From the NCBI GenBank assembly GCA_000708525.1, contig JMRP01000026.1:1-38069 (forward strand): 38,069 nucleotides of DNA, read 5' to 3'. Shown piece after piece: positions 26,654 to 34,680 of the stretch. The notes beneath the pieces are model-generated. The model searched no databases and was not told where the DNA came from. It was given only the letters and a program-made list of their open reading frames with translations. The translations under genes were made by a program, and so were the position numbers. The first letter of the stretch is position 1. Each line of letters starts with the position of its first letter. Origin of the DNA: Cyanobium sp. CACIAM 14. Lineage in GTDB: Bacteria > Cyanobacteriota > Cyanobacteriia > PCC-6307 > Cyanobiaceae.

Positions 26654-29286
26654 ACGCCGAGCAACGCCGACTGAGGGAACCGGGGTGGAAACAATGGGGC
26701 CCCTATCTGTCGGAGCGCCAGTGGGGCACGGTGCGGGAGGACTACAGCGCCGATGGCGGCGCCTGGGACGCCTTTCCCCACGATCACGCCCGCTCGCGGG
26801 CCTACCGCTGGGGCGAGGACGGGCTGCTGGGGTTCTGCGACGACCAGCAGCTGCTCTGCTTCGCGCTGGCGCTGTGGAACGGCAAGGATCCGATCCTCAA
26901 GGAGCGTCTGTTCGGCCTCACCGGCCCCGAGGGCAACCACGGCGAAGACGTGAAGGAGGAGTACTTCTATCTCGACAGCACACCCACCCACTCCTATTTC
27001 AAAGGGCTCTACAAATACCCCCAGGCCGCCTATCCCTACGACTGGCTGGTGGCCGAAAACCGGCGACGCGGCCGCGAGCTGCCCGAGTTCGAACTGCTCG
27101 ACACCGGCGTGTTCGACGGCGACCGCTATTTCGATGTGCTGCTGGAGGTCGCCAAGCTCACCCCCCAGGACATCGCCATCCGCATCCGGATCAGCAACCG
27201 GGGGCCGGAGGCGGCGGATCTCACCGTGGTGCCGACGCTCTGGTTCCGCAACACCTGGTCGTGGAGCGAAGGGGCGCCGCGGCCGCTGCTGCGGGCGGTG
27301 GGCAGCGATCGCATCGAGTCGGTCCACCCCCTGCTGGGCCGGCGCTGGCTCCAGTGTGATGGCGCCGCTGATGGAGCCGCTGATGGCGCCTGCGAGCTCC
27401 TGTTCACGGAGAACGAAACCAATTTCGAGCGGCTCTACGGCACGCCGAACCGCTCCCCCTATGCGAAAGATGCCTTTCACCGCTACTTGATCGAGGGCGA
27501 GCGGGAAGCGGTGAATCCGGCGCGCCAGGGCACCAAGGCCGGGGTGGTGCACCGGCTGCGGGTGCCCGCCGGGGGCAGCCGCGAACTGCGCCTGCGGCTG
27601 AGCGACCGGGAGGATCTGGCCGAGCCTTTCGGTGAGGCGTTCGAGGGCATCCATGCCCTGCGCCGGCAGGAGGCCGATGCCTTCTACGGGGAGCTCTGCC
27701 CCGGCGGGGTGAGCGAAGCGGAGCGGGCGGTGCAGCGCCAGGCCTTCGCGGGGATGCTGTGGAGCAAGCAGTTCTTCCGCTACGACGTCTCCACCTGGCT
27801 GCGGGGCGATCCCGGCCAGCCGCCGCCGCCGGCGGGGCGGCGGGAGGGACGCAATGCGGCCTGGGGGCACCTGGACAGCGCCGATGTGCTCTCGATGCCG
27901 GATGCGTGGGAATACCCCTGGTTCGCCGCCTGGGACCTGGCCTTCCATGCCATCCCCCTGGCCTGGCTGGATGCCGACTTCGCCAAGAGCCAGCTGGATC
28001 TGATGACCCGGGAGTGGTACATGCACCCCAACGGCCAGATCCCCGCCTACGAGTGGGCCTTCGGGGATGTGAATCCTCCGGTGCATGCCTGGGCGACCTG
28101 GCAGGTGTACGGCATCGATCGCCGGCGCAGCGGCGTGGCCGACCGGACGTTTCTGGAGCGGGTGTTCCAGAAGCTGCTGATGAACTTCACCTGGTGGGTG
28201 AACCGCAAGGACCGGCAGGGCCGGAACGTGTTCGAGGGCGGATTCCTCGGGCTCGACAACATCGGTGTGTTCGATCGCAGTGCTCCCCTGCCCACGGGGG
28301 GGTTCATCGAACAGTCGGATGGCACCAGCTGGATGGCGATGTACTGCCTGAACATGCTCACCATCGCGCTGGAGCTGGCGCTGGAGAATCCGGTGTACGA
28401 AGACATGGCCACCAAGTTCTTCGAGCACTTCATCTACATCGCCGATGCCATGCATCACATCGGCCGGAACACCAGCCTCTGGGACGAGGAGGACGGCTTC
28501 TATTACGACGTGCTGCATCTGCCGGACGGGCAGCGGGTGAAGCTGAAGGTGCGCTCGATGGTGGGGCTGATCCCGCTGTTCGCCGTGCTGCCGCTGGAGC
28601 CGGAGCGGCTGGCGAAGGTGCCGGGCTTCCGCGAGCGGCTGGAGTGGTTCATCGACAACCGGCCCGATCTGCGCCGCAACGTGGCCTGCATGCGCACGCC
28701 GGGCAACCAGCAATACCGCCTGCTGGCGATCGTGACCAGGGAGCGGCTCACGGCGATCCTGCGGCGGCTCTTGGATGGCAACGAGTTCCTCGGGCCCCAT
28801 GGCATCCGCGCCCTCTCGGCCCACCACCGCGACCATCCCTACCGCTTCGATGCGGGAGGCCAGCACTACCGGGTGGACTACGAACCCGGAGAATCCAGCT
28901 CCGGCCTGTTCGGCGGCAACTCCAACTGGCGCGGGCCGGTGTGGTTCCCGGTGAACGTGCTGCTGATCGAGGCGCTCACCACCTTCGATGCCTACTTCGG
29001 GCCTGAGTTCACGGTGGAATGCCCCACGGGCTCAGGCCGGTTCCTCACGCTGCGGGAGGTGGCCGAGGAGCTGCGGCGCCGGCTGATCGGCCTGTTCCTG
29101 CCCGGGGAGAACGGCGAACGGCCCATCTATCCCCAGGGCTCGGTGTTCCAGCACGACCCCCACTGGCGGGATCTGCTCCTGTTCCATGAGTACTTCCACG
29201 GCGACAGCGGCGTGGGCCTGGGCGCCAGCCACCAGACGGGCTGGACGGGGCTGGTGGCCAGCCTGATCCAGCAGCGGGGGGAGTGA
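26650..29286 (+). CDS. GH63-type glucosidase
   Basis: An 878-residue cytosolic glycosidase. It starts [20 protein letters not shown] then [20 protein letters not shown]. Other family strings are [86 protein letters not shown] and [17 protein letters not shown]. These place it in the bacterial GH63/MGH1-like group, whose tested members include glucosidases and glucosylglycerate or mannosylglycerate hydrolases. The substrate is not clear. The ATG overlaps the debranching-enzyme stop (ATGA), consistent with translational coupling. A short in-frame duplication ([11 protein letters not shown], near 27358-27390) sits in a variable loop. Confidence 0.87.
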   Translation: MNAEQRRLREPGWKQWGPYLSERQWGTVREDYSADGGAWDAFPHDHARSRAYRWGEDGLLGFCDDQQLLCFALALWNGKDPILKERLFGLTGPEGNHGEDVKEEYFYLDSTPTHSYFKGLYKYPQAAYPYDWLVAENRRRGRELPEFELLDTGVFDGDRYFDVLLEVAKLTPQDIAIRIRISNRGPEAADLTVVPTLWFRNTWSWSEGAPRPLLRAVGSDRIESVHPLLGRRWLQCDGAADGAADGACELLFTENETNFERLYGTPNRSPYAKDAFHRYLIEGEREAVNPARQGTKAGVVHRLRVPAGGSRELRLRLSDREDLAEPFGEAFEGIHALRRQEADAFYGELCPGGVSEAERAVQRQAFAGMLWSKQFFRYDVSTWLRGDPGQPPPPAGRREGRNAAWGHLDSADVLSMPDAWEYPWFAAWDLAFHAIPLAWLDADFAKSQLDLMTREWYMHPNGQIPAYEWAFGDVNPPVHAWATWQVYGIDRRRSGVADRTFLERVFQKLLMNFTWWVNRKDRQGRNVFEGGFLGLDNIGVFDRSAPLPTGGFIEQSDGTSWMAMYCLNMLTIALELALENPVYEDMATKFFEHFIYIADAMHHIGRNTSLWDEEDGFYYDVLHLPDGQRVKLKVRSMVGLIPLFAVLPLEPERLAKVPGFRERLEWFIDNRPDLRRNVACMRTPGNQQYRLLAIVTRERLTAILRRLLDGNEFLGPHGIRALSAHHRDHPYRFDAGGQHYRVDYEPGESSSGLFGGNSNWRGPVWFPVNVLLIEALTTFDAYFGPEFTVECPTGSGRFLTLREVAEELRRRLIGLFLPGENGERPIYPQGSVFQHDPHWRDLLLFHEYFHGDSGVGLGASHQTGWTGLVASLIQQRGE

Positions 29287-29297
29287 CGTGACCCCCT

Positions 29298-29441
29298 TGA
29301 ATCGAGCAGCAGGCGCATCAACCCTGCTCGAACAGGTCGGAGATCCGGGGATTGGCGGCATCGATGGAGTCGGGCGCCACGAACTGTCCCCGGGCGATGC
29401 CCAGCCGGGGGAGGTGGGACTTGGCTTCGAGCATGTTGACC
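29298..29441 (-). pseudogene. Broken Phd/VapB antitoxin with start of a PIN (VapC) toxin
   Basis: On the minus strand VNMLEAKSHLPRL is the usual beginning of a Phd/YefM-type antitoxin. The reading frame then shifts, and the usual antitoxin C-terminus follows at once (ARGQFVAPDSIDAANPRISD then LFEQG and TGA). The central approximately 45 residues are missing. TGATG links to MRLLLDS, the standard first residues of a VapC PIN toxin, which then ends at the glucosidase 3' end. So both genes are deleted relics. Identification is by motif memory. Confidence 0.6.
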
Positions 29442-29551
29442 CCACGGCTTGGAGCGTTGCTCTGATCAGAGCTGGGACGGGAGGCCATGGCCGGACAGGG
29501 ATCAACCAGACCAGACTGGACCAGGTCAGACAGCAGACGTCACGGCAGGAC

Positions 29552-29884
29552 TCAGGGCGCAAACATTGCCTGCAGCACAGCCAGCGCCTGATCCAGGGCT
29601 TTCTCCTCCAGGCGCCCCAGCCGTTTCACCAGGCGCTCACGGTCGACGGTGCGCAGCTGATCAAGAACGATGAAGCCGGCCTTCCCCTGGAAGGAGCAGG
29701 CGACACGGAACGGATAGGGGTGTCCTCCGGTGGTGAGTGGCGCCACGATGAACGTGGACAGGTGGGCATTGAGCTCATCGGGCGACACGATCACGCAGGG
29801 ACGGGTCTTGCGAATCTCCTGTCCACGGGTTGGGTTCAACGCCACAAGGAACACGTCCCCACGACAGACGCTGACCTCGCTCAC
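29552..29884 (-). CDS. MazF/PemK-type endoribonuclease toxin
   Basis: A 110-residue PemK/MazF-fold protein: RGDVFLVALNPTRGQEIRKT, RPCVIVSPDELN, STFIVAPLTTGGHPYPFR and DQLRTVDRERLVKRLG. Members cleave mRNA at short sequences and are held by a cognate AbrB-like antitoxin. The GTG at 29884 overlaps the antitoxin stop (GTGA) and has GAGGAG upstream, so this start is preferred over the in-frame GTG at 29893. It is the second gene of a two-gene toxin–antitoxin operon. All main motifs look intact. Confidence 0.9.
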   Translation of the reverse strand: MSEVSVCRGDVFLVALNPTRGQEIRKTRPCVIVSPDELNAHLSTFIVAPLTTGGHPYPFRVACSFQGKAGFIVLDQLRTVDRERLVKRLGRLEEKALDQALAVLQAMFAP

Positions 29885-30120
29885 CACGTCCACTCCTCGT
29901 CATCGAACCGGGTGGCGCTGGGTTCATCGAGCAGTCCATCGGCCACGGCAGTCGCGGCGGCCTCTGCCCACCCAGCCCTCGGAGCCGACACAGGCCTGAT
30001 GGTGAGAACACCGGGCGCCACGGTGATGTCCACCTCGTCGCTCAAGCCGGCCTGCTCGAGCAGGGGCCTGGCCAGACGAAGGCCGCGGGAATTGCCGATC
30101 CTGATCAGCCTTGCCCTCAC
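29881..30120 (-). CDS. MazE/AbrB-type antitoxin
   Basis: A 79-residue antitoxin with an N-terminal AbrB/MazE swapped-hairpin DNA-binding domain (IRIGNSRGLRLARPLLEQAG then VDITVAPGVLTIRPV). The acidic C-terminus (ATRFDDEEWTW) would wrap and inhibit the toxin. It starts with GTG at 30120. The gene is immediately followed by the toxin with a 4-nt overlap. Confidence 0.87.
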   Translation of the reverse strand: MRARLIRIGNSRGLRLARPLLEQAGLSDEVDITVAPGVLTIRPVSAPRAGWAEAAATAVADGLLDEPSATRFDDEEWTW

Positions 30121-30146
30121 CGCTCATGCCGCAAAAACGTAATCAC

Positions 30147-30152
30147 ATTGTA
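30147..30152 (-). promoter_or_regulatory. Possible -10 box of the mazEF-like operon
   Basis: Reading minus, TACAAT at 30152-30147 lies 27 nt before the antitoxin GTG, inside the 40-nt gap below the ATPase gene. The region just upstream contains a CACGTG palindrome. A -35 is not clear. This would give the pair its own promoter. Confidence 0.4.
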
Positions 30153-30160
30153 GGCACGTG

Positions 30161-31417
30161 TCACGGTCCAAGCGCCCCCACCGGCAGCACGGCAACACCA
30201 TCCGGGCGCCGGTAGCCGTAGCCGCTGCCGCAGACCACCGCCAGGAAGGCGGGTTCTCCAGTTCGCCGGGTATCGATCTGTTGGCGAAAGCGCAGCAGGC
30301 CGGCGGCGGCAGCCTCCACCTGGCCCGGGCCCAGCTTGACCTCGATCGCGCCCCAACGGCCATCGCGCAGCTGCACGATCGCGTCCACCTCCACGCCGTA
30401 GTTGTCGCGGTAGTGGAAGACCTCGCCATCGAGCGCCTGGGCCAGGACCCGCAGGTCGCGGATCACCATCGACTCGAACAGCAGCCCCAGCCACCCCAGA
30501 TCCTGCAGGAGCCGATCGGGGCTGCCGCCGAGGGCCGCCACCGCCAGGGAGGGGTCGCAGAAGTGGCGCCGGGGTGCTTGCCGCAGGGCCGCCTTGGAAC
30601 GCAGATGGGGCTTCCAGGCGGGCTGGGCTTCCAGAACCATCAACCGCTCCAGGGCCTGCAGATGGTCGGCCACGGTGCGCGGGTCGAGCGGGCCATCGGC
30701 GCCGCCGGCATCGGCCGCCAGGGTGGCCAGGCTCGCCTCGGTGGCGACGTTGCGACCGAGGGAGCGCAGCAGGGCCCCCAGCCGCTGGGGATCCCGCCGC
30801 CGCCCATCCAGCCGCTGCACATCCACCTGGCGCACCTGCTCCAGGTAGTCGCGGGCGGCCCGGCAGGCGGCGCCCACGGGGCGCTCCAGCTGGGCCGGCC
30901 AGCCGCCGCGGCACACCAGCTCGGCCAGATCCGCCACCGCCAGCCCTGGGTCGGCGCAGCTGGGCGGCTCCCCCGCCAGCAGCGCCGCCAGCGAGACGCC
31001 TCCCTGGCCGGCTCCACTCTCCCGCAAGGTCATGGGCCGCAGCCGCAGAAACGAAAAGCGGCCCGCCCCGGTGTGCCGTTCCGCGTCATCGGCCGGCACC
31101 GCCGAACCGGTGAGCAGGAACTGGCCTGGTGCCTCGGCGGCATCCACGGCCCGCCGCACCTGGTTCCAGAGCGCCGGCTCCACCTGCCATTCATCCAGCA
31201 GGCGCGGCCGTGGCCCCGCCAGCACCAGGGCGGGATCCACCGCCAGCGCCTGCCGGGCGGCGGTGTCGATATCCAGCAGCACCGCGGAAGCGGCCAGCTG
31301 CTGGGCCATGCGGGTCTTGCCGCAGGCTTTGGGGCCCTCGATCACCACCGCGCCGGCGGAAGCCAGGCAGGCGCGCAGCTCGGCGTCGGCGATGCGGGGG
31401 CGGTAGCCGGAGGCCAT
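30161..31417 (-). CDS. ATP-binding protein with DUF4143 (AAA plus PD-(D/E)XK-like)
   Basis: A 418-residue protein of the AAA_14/DUF4143 group common in prokaryotes. The P-loop is GPKACGKT (residues 28-35), Walker B is LLDEWQ (73-78), and a sensor-like FLLTGSAVP follows. The C-terminal DUF4143 region contains LLFESMVIRDL and a nuclease-like GVEVDAIVQL plus AIEVKLG, matching the PD-(D/E)XK pattern. Function in vivo is unknown; such genes are frequent in mobile or defence-rich regions. ATG at 31417. It is followed by the MazEF pair after 40 nt. Confidence 0.87.
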   Translation of the reverse strand: MASGYRPRIADAELRACLASAGAVVIEGPKACGKTRMAQQLAASAVLLDIDTAARQALAVDPALVLAGPRPRLLDEWQVEPALWNQVRRAVDAAEAPGQFLLTGSAVPADDAERHTGAGRFSFLRLRPMTLRESGAGQGGVSLAALLAGEPPSCADPGLAVADLAELVCRGGWPAQLERPVGAACRAARDYLEQVRQVDVQRLDGRRRDPQRLGALLRSLGRNVATEASLATLAADAGGADGPLDPRTVADHLQALERLMVLEAQPAWKPHLRSKAALRQAPRRHFCDPSLAVAALGGSPDRLLQDLGWLGLLFESMVIRDLRVLAQALDGEVFHYRDNYGVEVDAIVQLRDGRWGAIEVKLGPGQVEAAAAGLLRFRQQIDTRRTGEPAFLAVVCGSGYGYRRPDGVAVLPVGALGP

Positions 31418-31525
31418 GCCGGGGGTGCCAATGCAGCAGATGTCGGGACTCTAATGCTGGAAACGTCGGGCACGGAATGCCGGAAAAGGCGGACGGCCGA
31501 TGCCCGAAACGGCGGCCGCACACCC

Positions 31526-31882
31526 TCAGGGAGTGCCTGCCGGTGACGGCTCGCGGCCGTAGAGCACCACTCCCACCCGCTCGATGTGCTCCCGCAGGGG
31601 CGGGTGGCTGAGATCGGCGAGGCGCGAGAGATCGATCATCCAGGGCAGCAGCAGATCATCCAGCTCGGCTTCGATCCGGGCCATGGTGCCGGGCGTGATC
31701 GCCGCTCCGATCAGGGTGAGGTCGATGTCGGAGGCGGGGCGTTGGCGGCCGATGGCGCGGGAGCCATAGAGAATCGCCCGCTCCACCTCGGGATGGGCGG
31801 CCATCACCAGCTGGATGGCGCCGATCGCCGCTTCCGGCAGCCCGAAGCGCTGGGGCGCCTGCGTCGGGATGGTACTGGTCAT
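31526..31882 (-). CDS. MNT-type nucleotidyltransferase (HEPN/MNT pair)
   Basis: A 118-residue minimal nucleotidyltransferase. GSRAIGRQRPASDIDL gives the Gly-Ser and Asp52/Asp54 metal site, and a third Asp is in MIDLS (Asp84). Such proteins AMPylate or otherwise neutralise the HEPN partner. It overlaps the upstream HEPN gene by ATGA. The last residues are unconserved. The pair resembles the HI0073/HI0074 type. Active-site residues are intact. Confidence 0.87.
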   Translation of the reverse strand: MTSTIPTQAPQRFGLPEAAIGAIQLVMAAHPEVERAILYGSRAIGRQRPASDIDLTLIGAAITPGTMARIEAELDDLLLPWMIDLSRLADLSHPPLREHIERVGVVLYGREPSPAGTP

Positions 31883-32256
31883 GGCGAGGAGTCCGCCAGG
31901 GCGGCGAACTGTTCGCGCAGGGCGCAGAAGGCCGGATGGAAGCGAGCGATCACGTCGTGGGCGATCGCCTGGGCCTGGTCGAGGTTGTCGGTGTGGGACG
32001 ACTGGTTGCGGGAGCGGATCATCGCCATCCAGGTTTCGCCATCGGCGATCAGCTCATTCTGAAAGGCCAGCCTGGTGGCATCACGGGAGCCCACGATGCT
32101 GGCGATGCCCTGGTGGGTGAGGTAGTCCTTCAGCAGATTCCAGGCGAGCTCGTCGGTGAACTCGAAATCCTGAATCAGGCCCTGCTGCTCTAGTTCGCTG
32201 AGCGCCCGCTGGAAGTTGTCGAAGCGTTGAAGCCAGCGGAGATCGGAGCCCGTCAT
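31879..32256 (-). CDS. HEPN-domain protein (HI0074-type nucleotidyltransferase partner)
   Basis: A 125-residue four-helix HEPN protein (RWLQRFDNFQRALSELEQQG, then DELAWNLLKDYLTHQGI). The RNase motif RX4H is intact as RNQSSH (Arg83–His88). It overlaps the MNT gene by 4 nt. ATG 32256 is preferred to the in-frame GTG at 32289 because relatives begin near here. It is probably the toxin of the pair. Confidence 0.85.
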   Translation of the reverse strand: MTGSDLRWLQRFDNFQRALSELEQQGLIQDFEFTDELAWNLLKDYLTHQGIASIVGSRDATRLAFQNELIADGETWMAMIRSRNQSSHTDNLDQAQAIAHDVIARFHPAFCALREQFAALADSSP

Positions 32257-32403
32257 GGCGTCTGGGTAGGGAGGGTTCAGGCTGCGCACCGGCTGGCGAC
32301 GGGTGGGCCGTGGGGGCGCAGAGGGCGGCGTCCAGCCAATCGATGGTGGTGATGGGGCATGGTGCGGAAGAAAGGTGAGCGGCCAAGGCCTCCGAGGTGC
32401 GCT

Positions 32404-32745
32404 TCAGGGTTCTTTCGCCCAGGCGCTGAGTTGCCGGGCGAGAACCGGCAGATCGGTCTGCAGGATGGACCAGATCACGGAGAGGCTGAGCCCGAAAACC
32501 TCTTGAACGATGCGGTTGCGGAGACCTCGGATGGCTACCCAATCGATCTCAGGCTTCAGGAGCTTCTTGTCTTCCGGGATGCGGCTGGAGGCTTCACCGA
32601 TGATTTCCAGATTGCGCACCACGGCATCGACAGTGCGCGTGTCAGCGCAGAAGTCTTCAAAACCCATGCCACTGATATAGCCACTGATCTTGTCACACGC
32701 CTGCTGCATGTCGGCGACAAAGAGGATCCAGTCACGGCGCGACAT
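32404..32745 (-). CDS. hepT: HepT-like (DUF86) protein with altered active site
   Basis: A 113-residue HepT/DUF86 HEPN protein. The family frame is clear: MSRRDWILFVADMQQACDKI, RTVDAVVRNLEIIGEASSRI, then IRGLRNRIVQEVFGL. HepT toxins have RX4HXY, normally RNRIVHEYFG. Here it reads RNRIVQEVFG: the catalytic His is Gln81 and the Tyr that MntA AMPylates is Val83. Arg76 and Asn77 are kept. The rest of the gene is open and normal in length. It overlaps mntA by 14 nt. It could be an inactivated toxin, a repressor-only partner or a changed enzyme; it cannot act by the standard mechanism. Confidence 0.88.
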   Translation of the reverse strand: MSRRDWILFVADMQQACDKISGYISGMGFEDFCADTRTVDAVVRNLEIIGEASSRIPEDKKLLKPEIDWVAIRGLRNRIVQEVFGLSLSVIWSILQTDLPVLARQLSAWAKEP

Positions 32746-33052
32746 GAATGAGGCTGCTCATGATGGATGTGCGACGATTCTCCTTGATCCCATCGGAGGC
32801 CACCAGGTCGACCCTGCGGCCAAGCAGGGCTTCCAGACGATCGGCCAGGTGGATGAAGCCAAAGCCGATCGGCTCTGCGAAACTCACAAGAAGATCCACG
32901 TCACTAGTGGGCGTTGGCTCATCGCGAGCAAAGGATCCAAACAGGGCCAGGTTGCTGACCCTGAACTGGCTGGCAAGATCCGGGAAGTACTGACGCAGCC
33001 TCGCAAGCACCTCAGCGCGGCTGGCGCAGGGGGTGACCGCAGAGGTGGACAT
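32732..33052 (-). CDS. mntA: MntA-like nucleotidyltransferase antitoxin
   Basis: A 106-residue MNT protein. ALFGSFARDEPTPTSDVDLL carries Gly39-Ser40 and Asp51/Asp53, with a third Asp in RRVDLVAS (Asp82). In characterised pairs MntA transfers AMP to the HepT tyrosine. The active site looks complete although the partner has lost that Tyr. ATG at 33052; 3' overlap of 14 nt with hepT. Confidence 0.88.
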   Translation of the reverse strand: MSTSAVTPCASRAEVLARLRQYFPDLASQFRVSNLALFGSFARDEPTPTSDVDLLVSFAEPIGFGFIHLADRLEALLGRRVDLVASDGIKENRRTSIMSSLIHVAP

Positions 33053-33119
33053 GGGATCGATGGGCTGACGGATTCAGTATATGTGGGCCGACCCGGAGCA
33101 CTCTAGCCCGTTGCGTTGA

Positions 33120-33300
33120 CAGTTCGCCGTTGAACGCCTGGTGCAGCACGGACTTCTTAAGCTCCTCAATGGCGGCGAGTTTGCGGTCTTAGATGAGGGC
33201 GAACCGTTGGGTTTCGGATGATAGACAATCAAGCGACTCGACCATTTCTTTCTGTTTGATGACCGAAGGAAACCGAAACCTTTGATTCTCGAACGCGCCT
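33120..33300 (-). pseudogene. Relic of a type I restriction HsdS (specificity) subunit C-terminus
   Basis: On the minus strand FENQRFRFPSVIKQKEMVES, DCLSSETQRFALI, a TAA, then DRKLAAIEELKKSVLHQAFN and GEL can be read in one frame. This is the conserved coiled-coil end of HsdS (usually LSAETQRLxAIYxxKLAALxELKKSLLxxAFxGEL). The TAA stands where Tyr is expected. Nothing of the DNA-recognition domains or of hsdM and hsdR remains. Confidence 0.75.
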
Positions 33301-33351
33301 GGATGTGGTGTCTCACCACCTTGGTCAGTGGAGCAACTCGGCGCACCGCTC

Positions 33352-33696
33352 TCAGGCCAGCTCCAGCCAACCCCGCAGGGCCAGATCCAGATCCACCAGC
33401 ACCTGGGGCTCCAGCTGCCCCACCACCTCACCCACCGCCTGGAGCGGCACGGTGAACAGTTTGTCGACCATCAGCTGAGAAGGCTTGCGCAGGCCATTGC
33501 GCCGCGAAGGCTCCACGGCGATTCGCACCAGGGGAGCCTGCCGGAGGGTGCTGGTGAGCGGGCAGAGGGTGACGCTGGGATGGGCCTGGAGCCAGCGATC
33601 CGCCTGAACCACCACCGCGGGCCGTGGCTTTCCGGAGTAGACCCCTGGGCTGGCCACAGTCACCACCGATCCGCGGCAGAGAACGGCTGGTGTCAT
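33352..33696 (-). CDS. MazF/PemK-like toxin
   Basis: A 114-residue PemK/MazF-like protein: RGSVVTVASPGVYSGKPRPA then VVVQADRW, TLCPLTSTLRQAPLVRI and MVDKLFTVPLQAV. The form is that of the MazF subgroup paired with RHH antitoxins. It begins at ATG 33696, overlapping the antitoxin stop by ATGA. Confidence 0.85.
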   Translation of the reverse strand: MTPAVLCRGSVVTVASPGVYSGKPRPAVVVQADRWLQAHPSVTLCPLTSTLRQAPLVRIAVEPSRRNGLRKPSQLMVDKLFTVPLQAVGEVVGQLEPQVLVDLDLALRGWLELA

Positions 33697-33917
33697 GCGG
33701 TCCAGTCGTTCCAGTCGGGCAGCTGCTCACTCCAGTGCGGCGGCTCCTCCTGGGCGAGGTGTTCCGATTGCCGGCGTGCCTCGGCAGCGTCGCCGTGGTG
33801 GCTCAGATAGAGGCTGATGGCTTCGCGGATGCAGGCGCTACGCGTCTTGCCCAGCTGCCGTGCCAGCTGATCCAGTTGGCGTTCCAGCTCCGGCTCCACC
33901 CGCACACCCAGCACCAT
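33693..33917 (-). CDS. RHH/CopG-type antitoxin
   Basis: A 74-residue ribbon-helix-helix protein: MVLGVRVEPELERQLDQLAR then TRSACIREAISLYL, with an acidic/Trp-rich C-terminus (EEPPHWSEQLPDWNDW) for toxin binding. ATG 33917 is chosen because it begins exactly at the RHH strand; an in-frame extension upstream (to 33962) is Cys-rich and unlike the family. It is translationally coupled to the toxin. Confidence 0.85.
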   Translation of the reverse strand: MVLGVRVEPELERQLDQLARQLGKTRSACIREAISLYLSHHGDAAEARRQSEHLAQEEPPHWSEQLPDWNDWTA

Positions 33918-34051
33918 GGCGAACCCCGTAAAACATTCTGTGCAACATCCTACGGCGTGCATCCAGCCTGCTCATGGCCTGGGCCGTGAGCAGGCTCCTG
34001 CAGTGCAGCGGTGAACCGACTGGCAGCCCACGGGCTGCCGACCTAAGCTGG

Positions 34052-34057
34052 TGTACA
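34052..34057. promoter_or_regulatory. TGTACA operator core before yefM
   Basis: TGTACA lies 18 nt before the yefM ATG. E. coli YefM–YoeB represses its operon by binding palindromes with a TGTACA core, so this is the likely autoregulation site. Confidence 0.6.
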
Positions 34058-34074
34058 GATTATTGGACAACGCC

Positions 34075-34350
34075 ATGCAGGTGGTCAGCTTTTCGGAGGC
34101 CCGGGAGAGCTTCAAGGCCGTGCTGGATCGGGTGGAGGCCGATGCGGACGTGACCCTGATCACCCGGCGGCACGCCAAGGGGGCGGTGGTGATGTCGCTC
34201 GACACGTACAACAGCCTGATGGAGACTGTGCACCTGCTGCGTTCCCCTGCCAATGCGGCCCATCTGCAGCGGTCGCTGGAGCAGGCCGGGCGTGGGGAGC
34301 TCTTCTCCCATGGGCTGATCGATCCGGATCCGGCCGATGGCGTCGATTGA
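34075..34350 (+). CDS. yefM: YefM-type antitoxin
   Basis: A 91-residue Phd/YefM protein starting MQVVSFSEARESFKAVLDRV, then VTLITRRHAKGAVVMSLDTY and NSLMETVHLLRSPANAAHLQ. The C-terminal region (RGELFSHGLID) neutralises YoeB. ATG 34075 is the family start; an upstream in-frame GTG at 34051 overlaps the operator. It overlaps yoeB by 14 nt. Confidence 0.9.
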   Translation: MQVVSFSEARESFKAVLDRVEADADVTLITRRHAKGAVVMSLDTYNSLMETVHLLRSPANAAHLQRSLEQAGRGELFSHGLIDPDPADGVD

Positions 34351-34606
34351 GCGGCTGGCCTGGACCACTGCGGCCTGGGAGGACTATCTCCACTGGCAGA
34401 GCCAGGACGGCCGGCAGCTGCGGCGCATCAACCAGCTGATTCAGGTCTGCCTGCGTGATCCCTTCGCTGGCATCGGCAAACCCGAGCCCTTGCGGGAAAA
34501 CCTGGCCGGCTGCTGGTCGCGCCGCATCGACGAGGAACATCGTCTGGTTTACCGGTTGGATGGTGAGCTTCTTGTCATCCTGGCTTGCAGGTATCACTAC
34601 CGCTAA
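34337..34606 (+). CDS. yoeB: YoeB-type ribosome-dependent mRNA endonuclease toxin
   Basis: An 89-residue RelE-superfamily toxin that cleaves mRNA in the ribosomal A site. WEDYLHWQSQDGRQLRRINQ, GIGKPEPLRENLAGCWSRRI, EEHRLVYRL and the final CRYHYR are characteristic of YoeB. The catalytic equivalents of Glu46, Arg65, His83 and Tyr84 appear as Glu50, an Arg at 62/63, His87 and Tyr88. All are intact, so it is likely active. Confidence 0.92.
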   Translation: MASIERLAWTTAAWEDYLHWQSQDGRQLRRINQLIQVCLRDPFAGIGKPEPLRENLAGCWSRRIDEEHRLVYRLDGELLVILACRYHYR

Positions 34607-34680
34607 GGAAGCTCTGGAAAACCCAGCTGCCACTTGCGCGCGATACCTCTGGCCCCACGCGTAAGTCATCTCACGCAGCC

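Noticed and set aside
26347-28866. An 839-codon antisense frame over the GH63 gene
   Set aside because: It overlaps an unmistakable glycosidase and its translation is low-complexity and motif-free; typical antisense shadow at about 70% GC.
29287-33100. CRISPR array or cas genes within the defence-like island
   Set aside because: No regularly spaced repeats and no Cas motifs were found; the genes are TA modules and relics.
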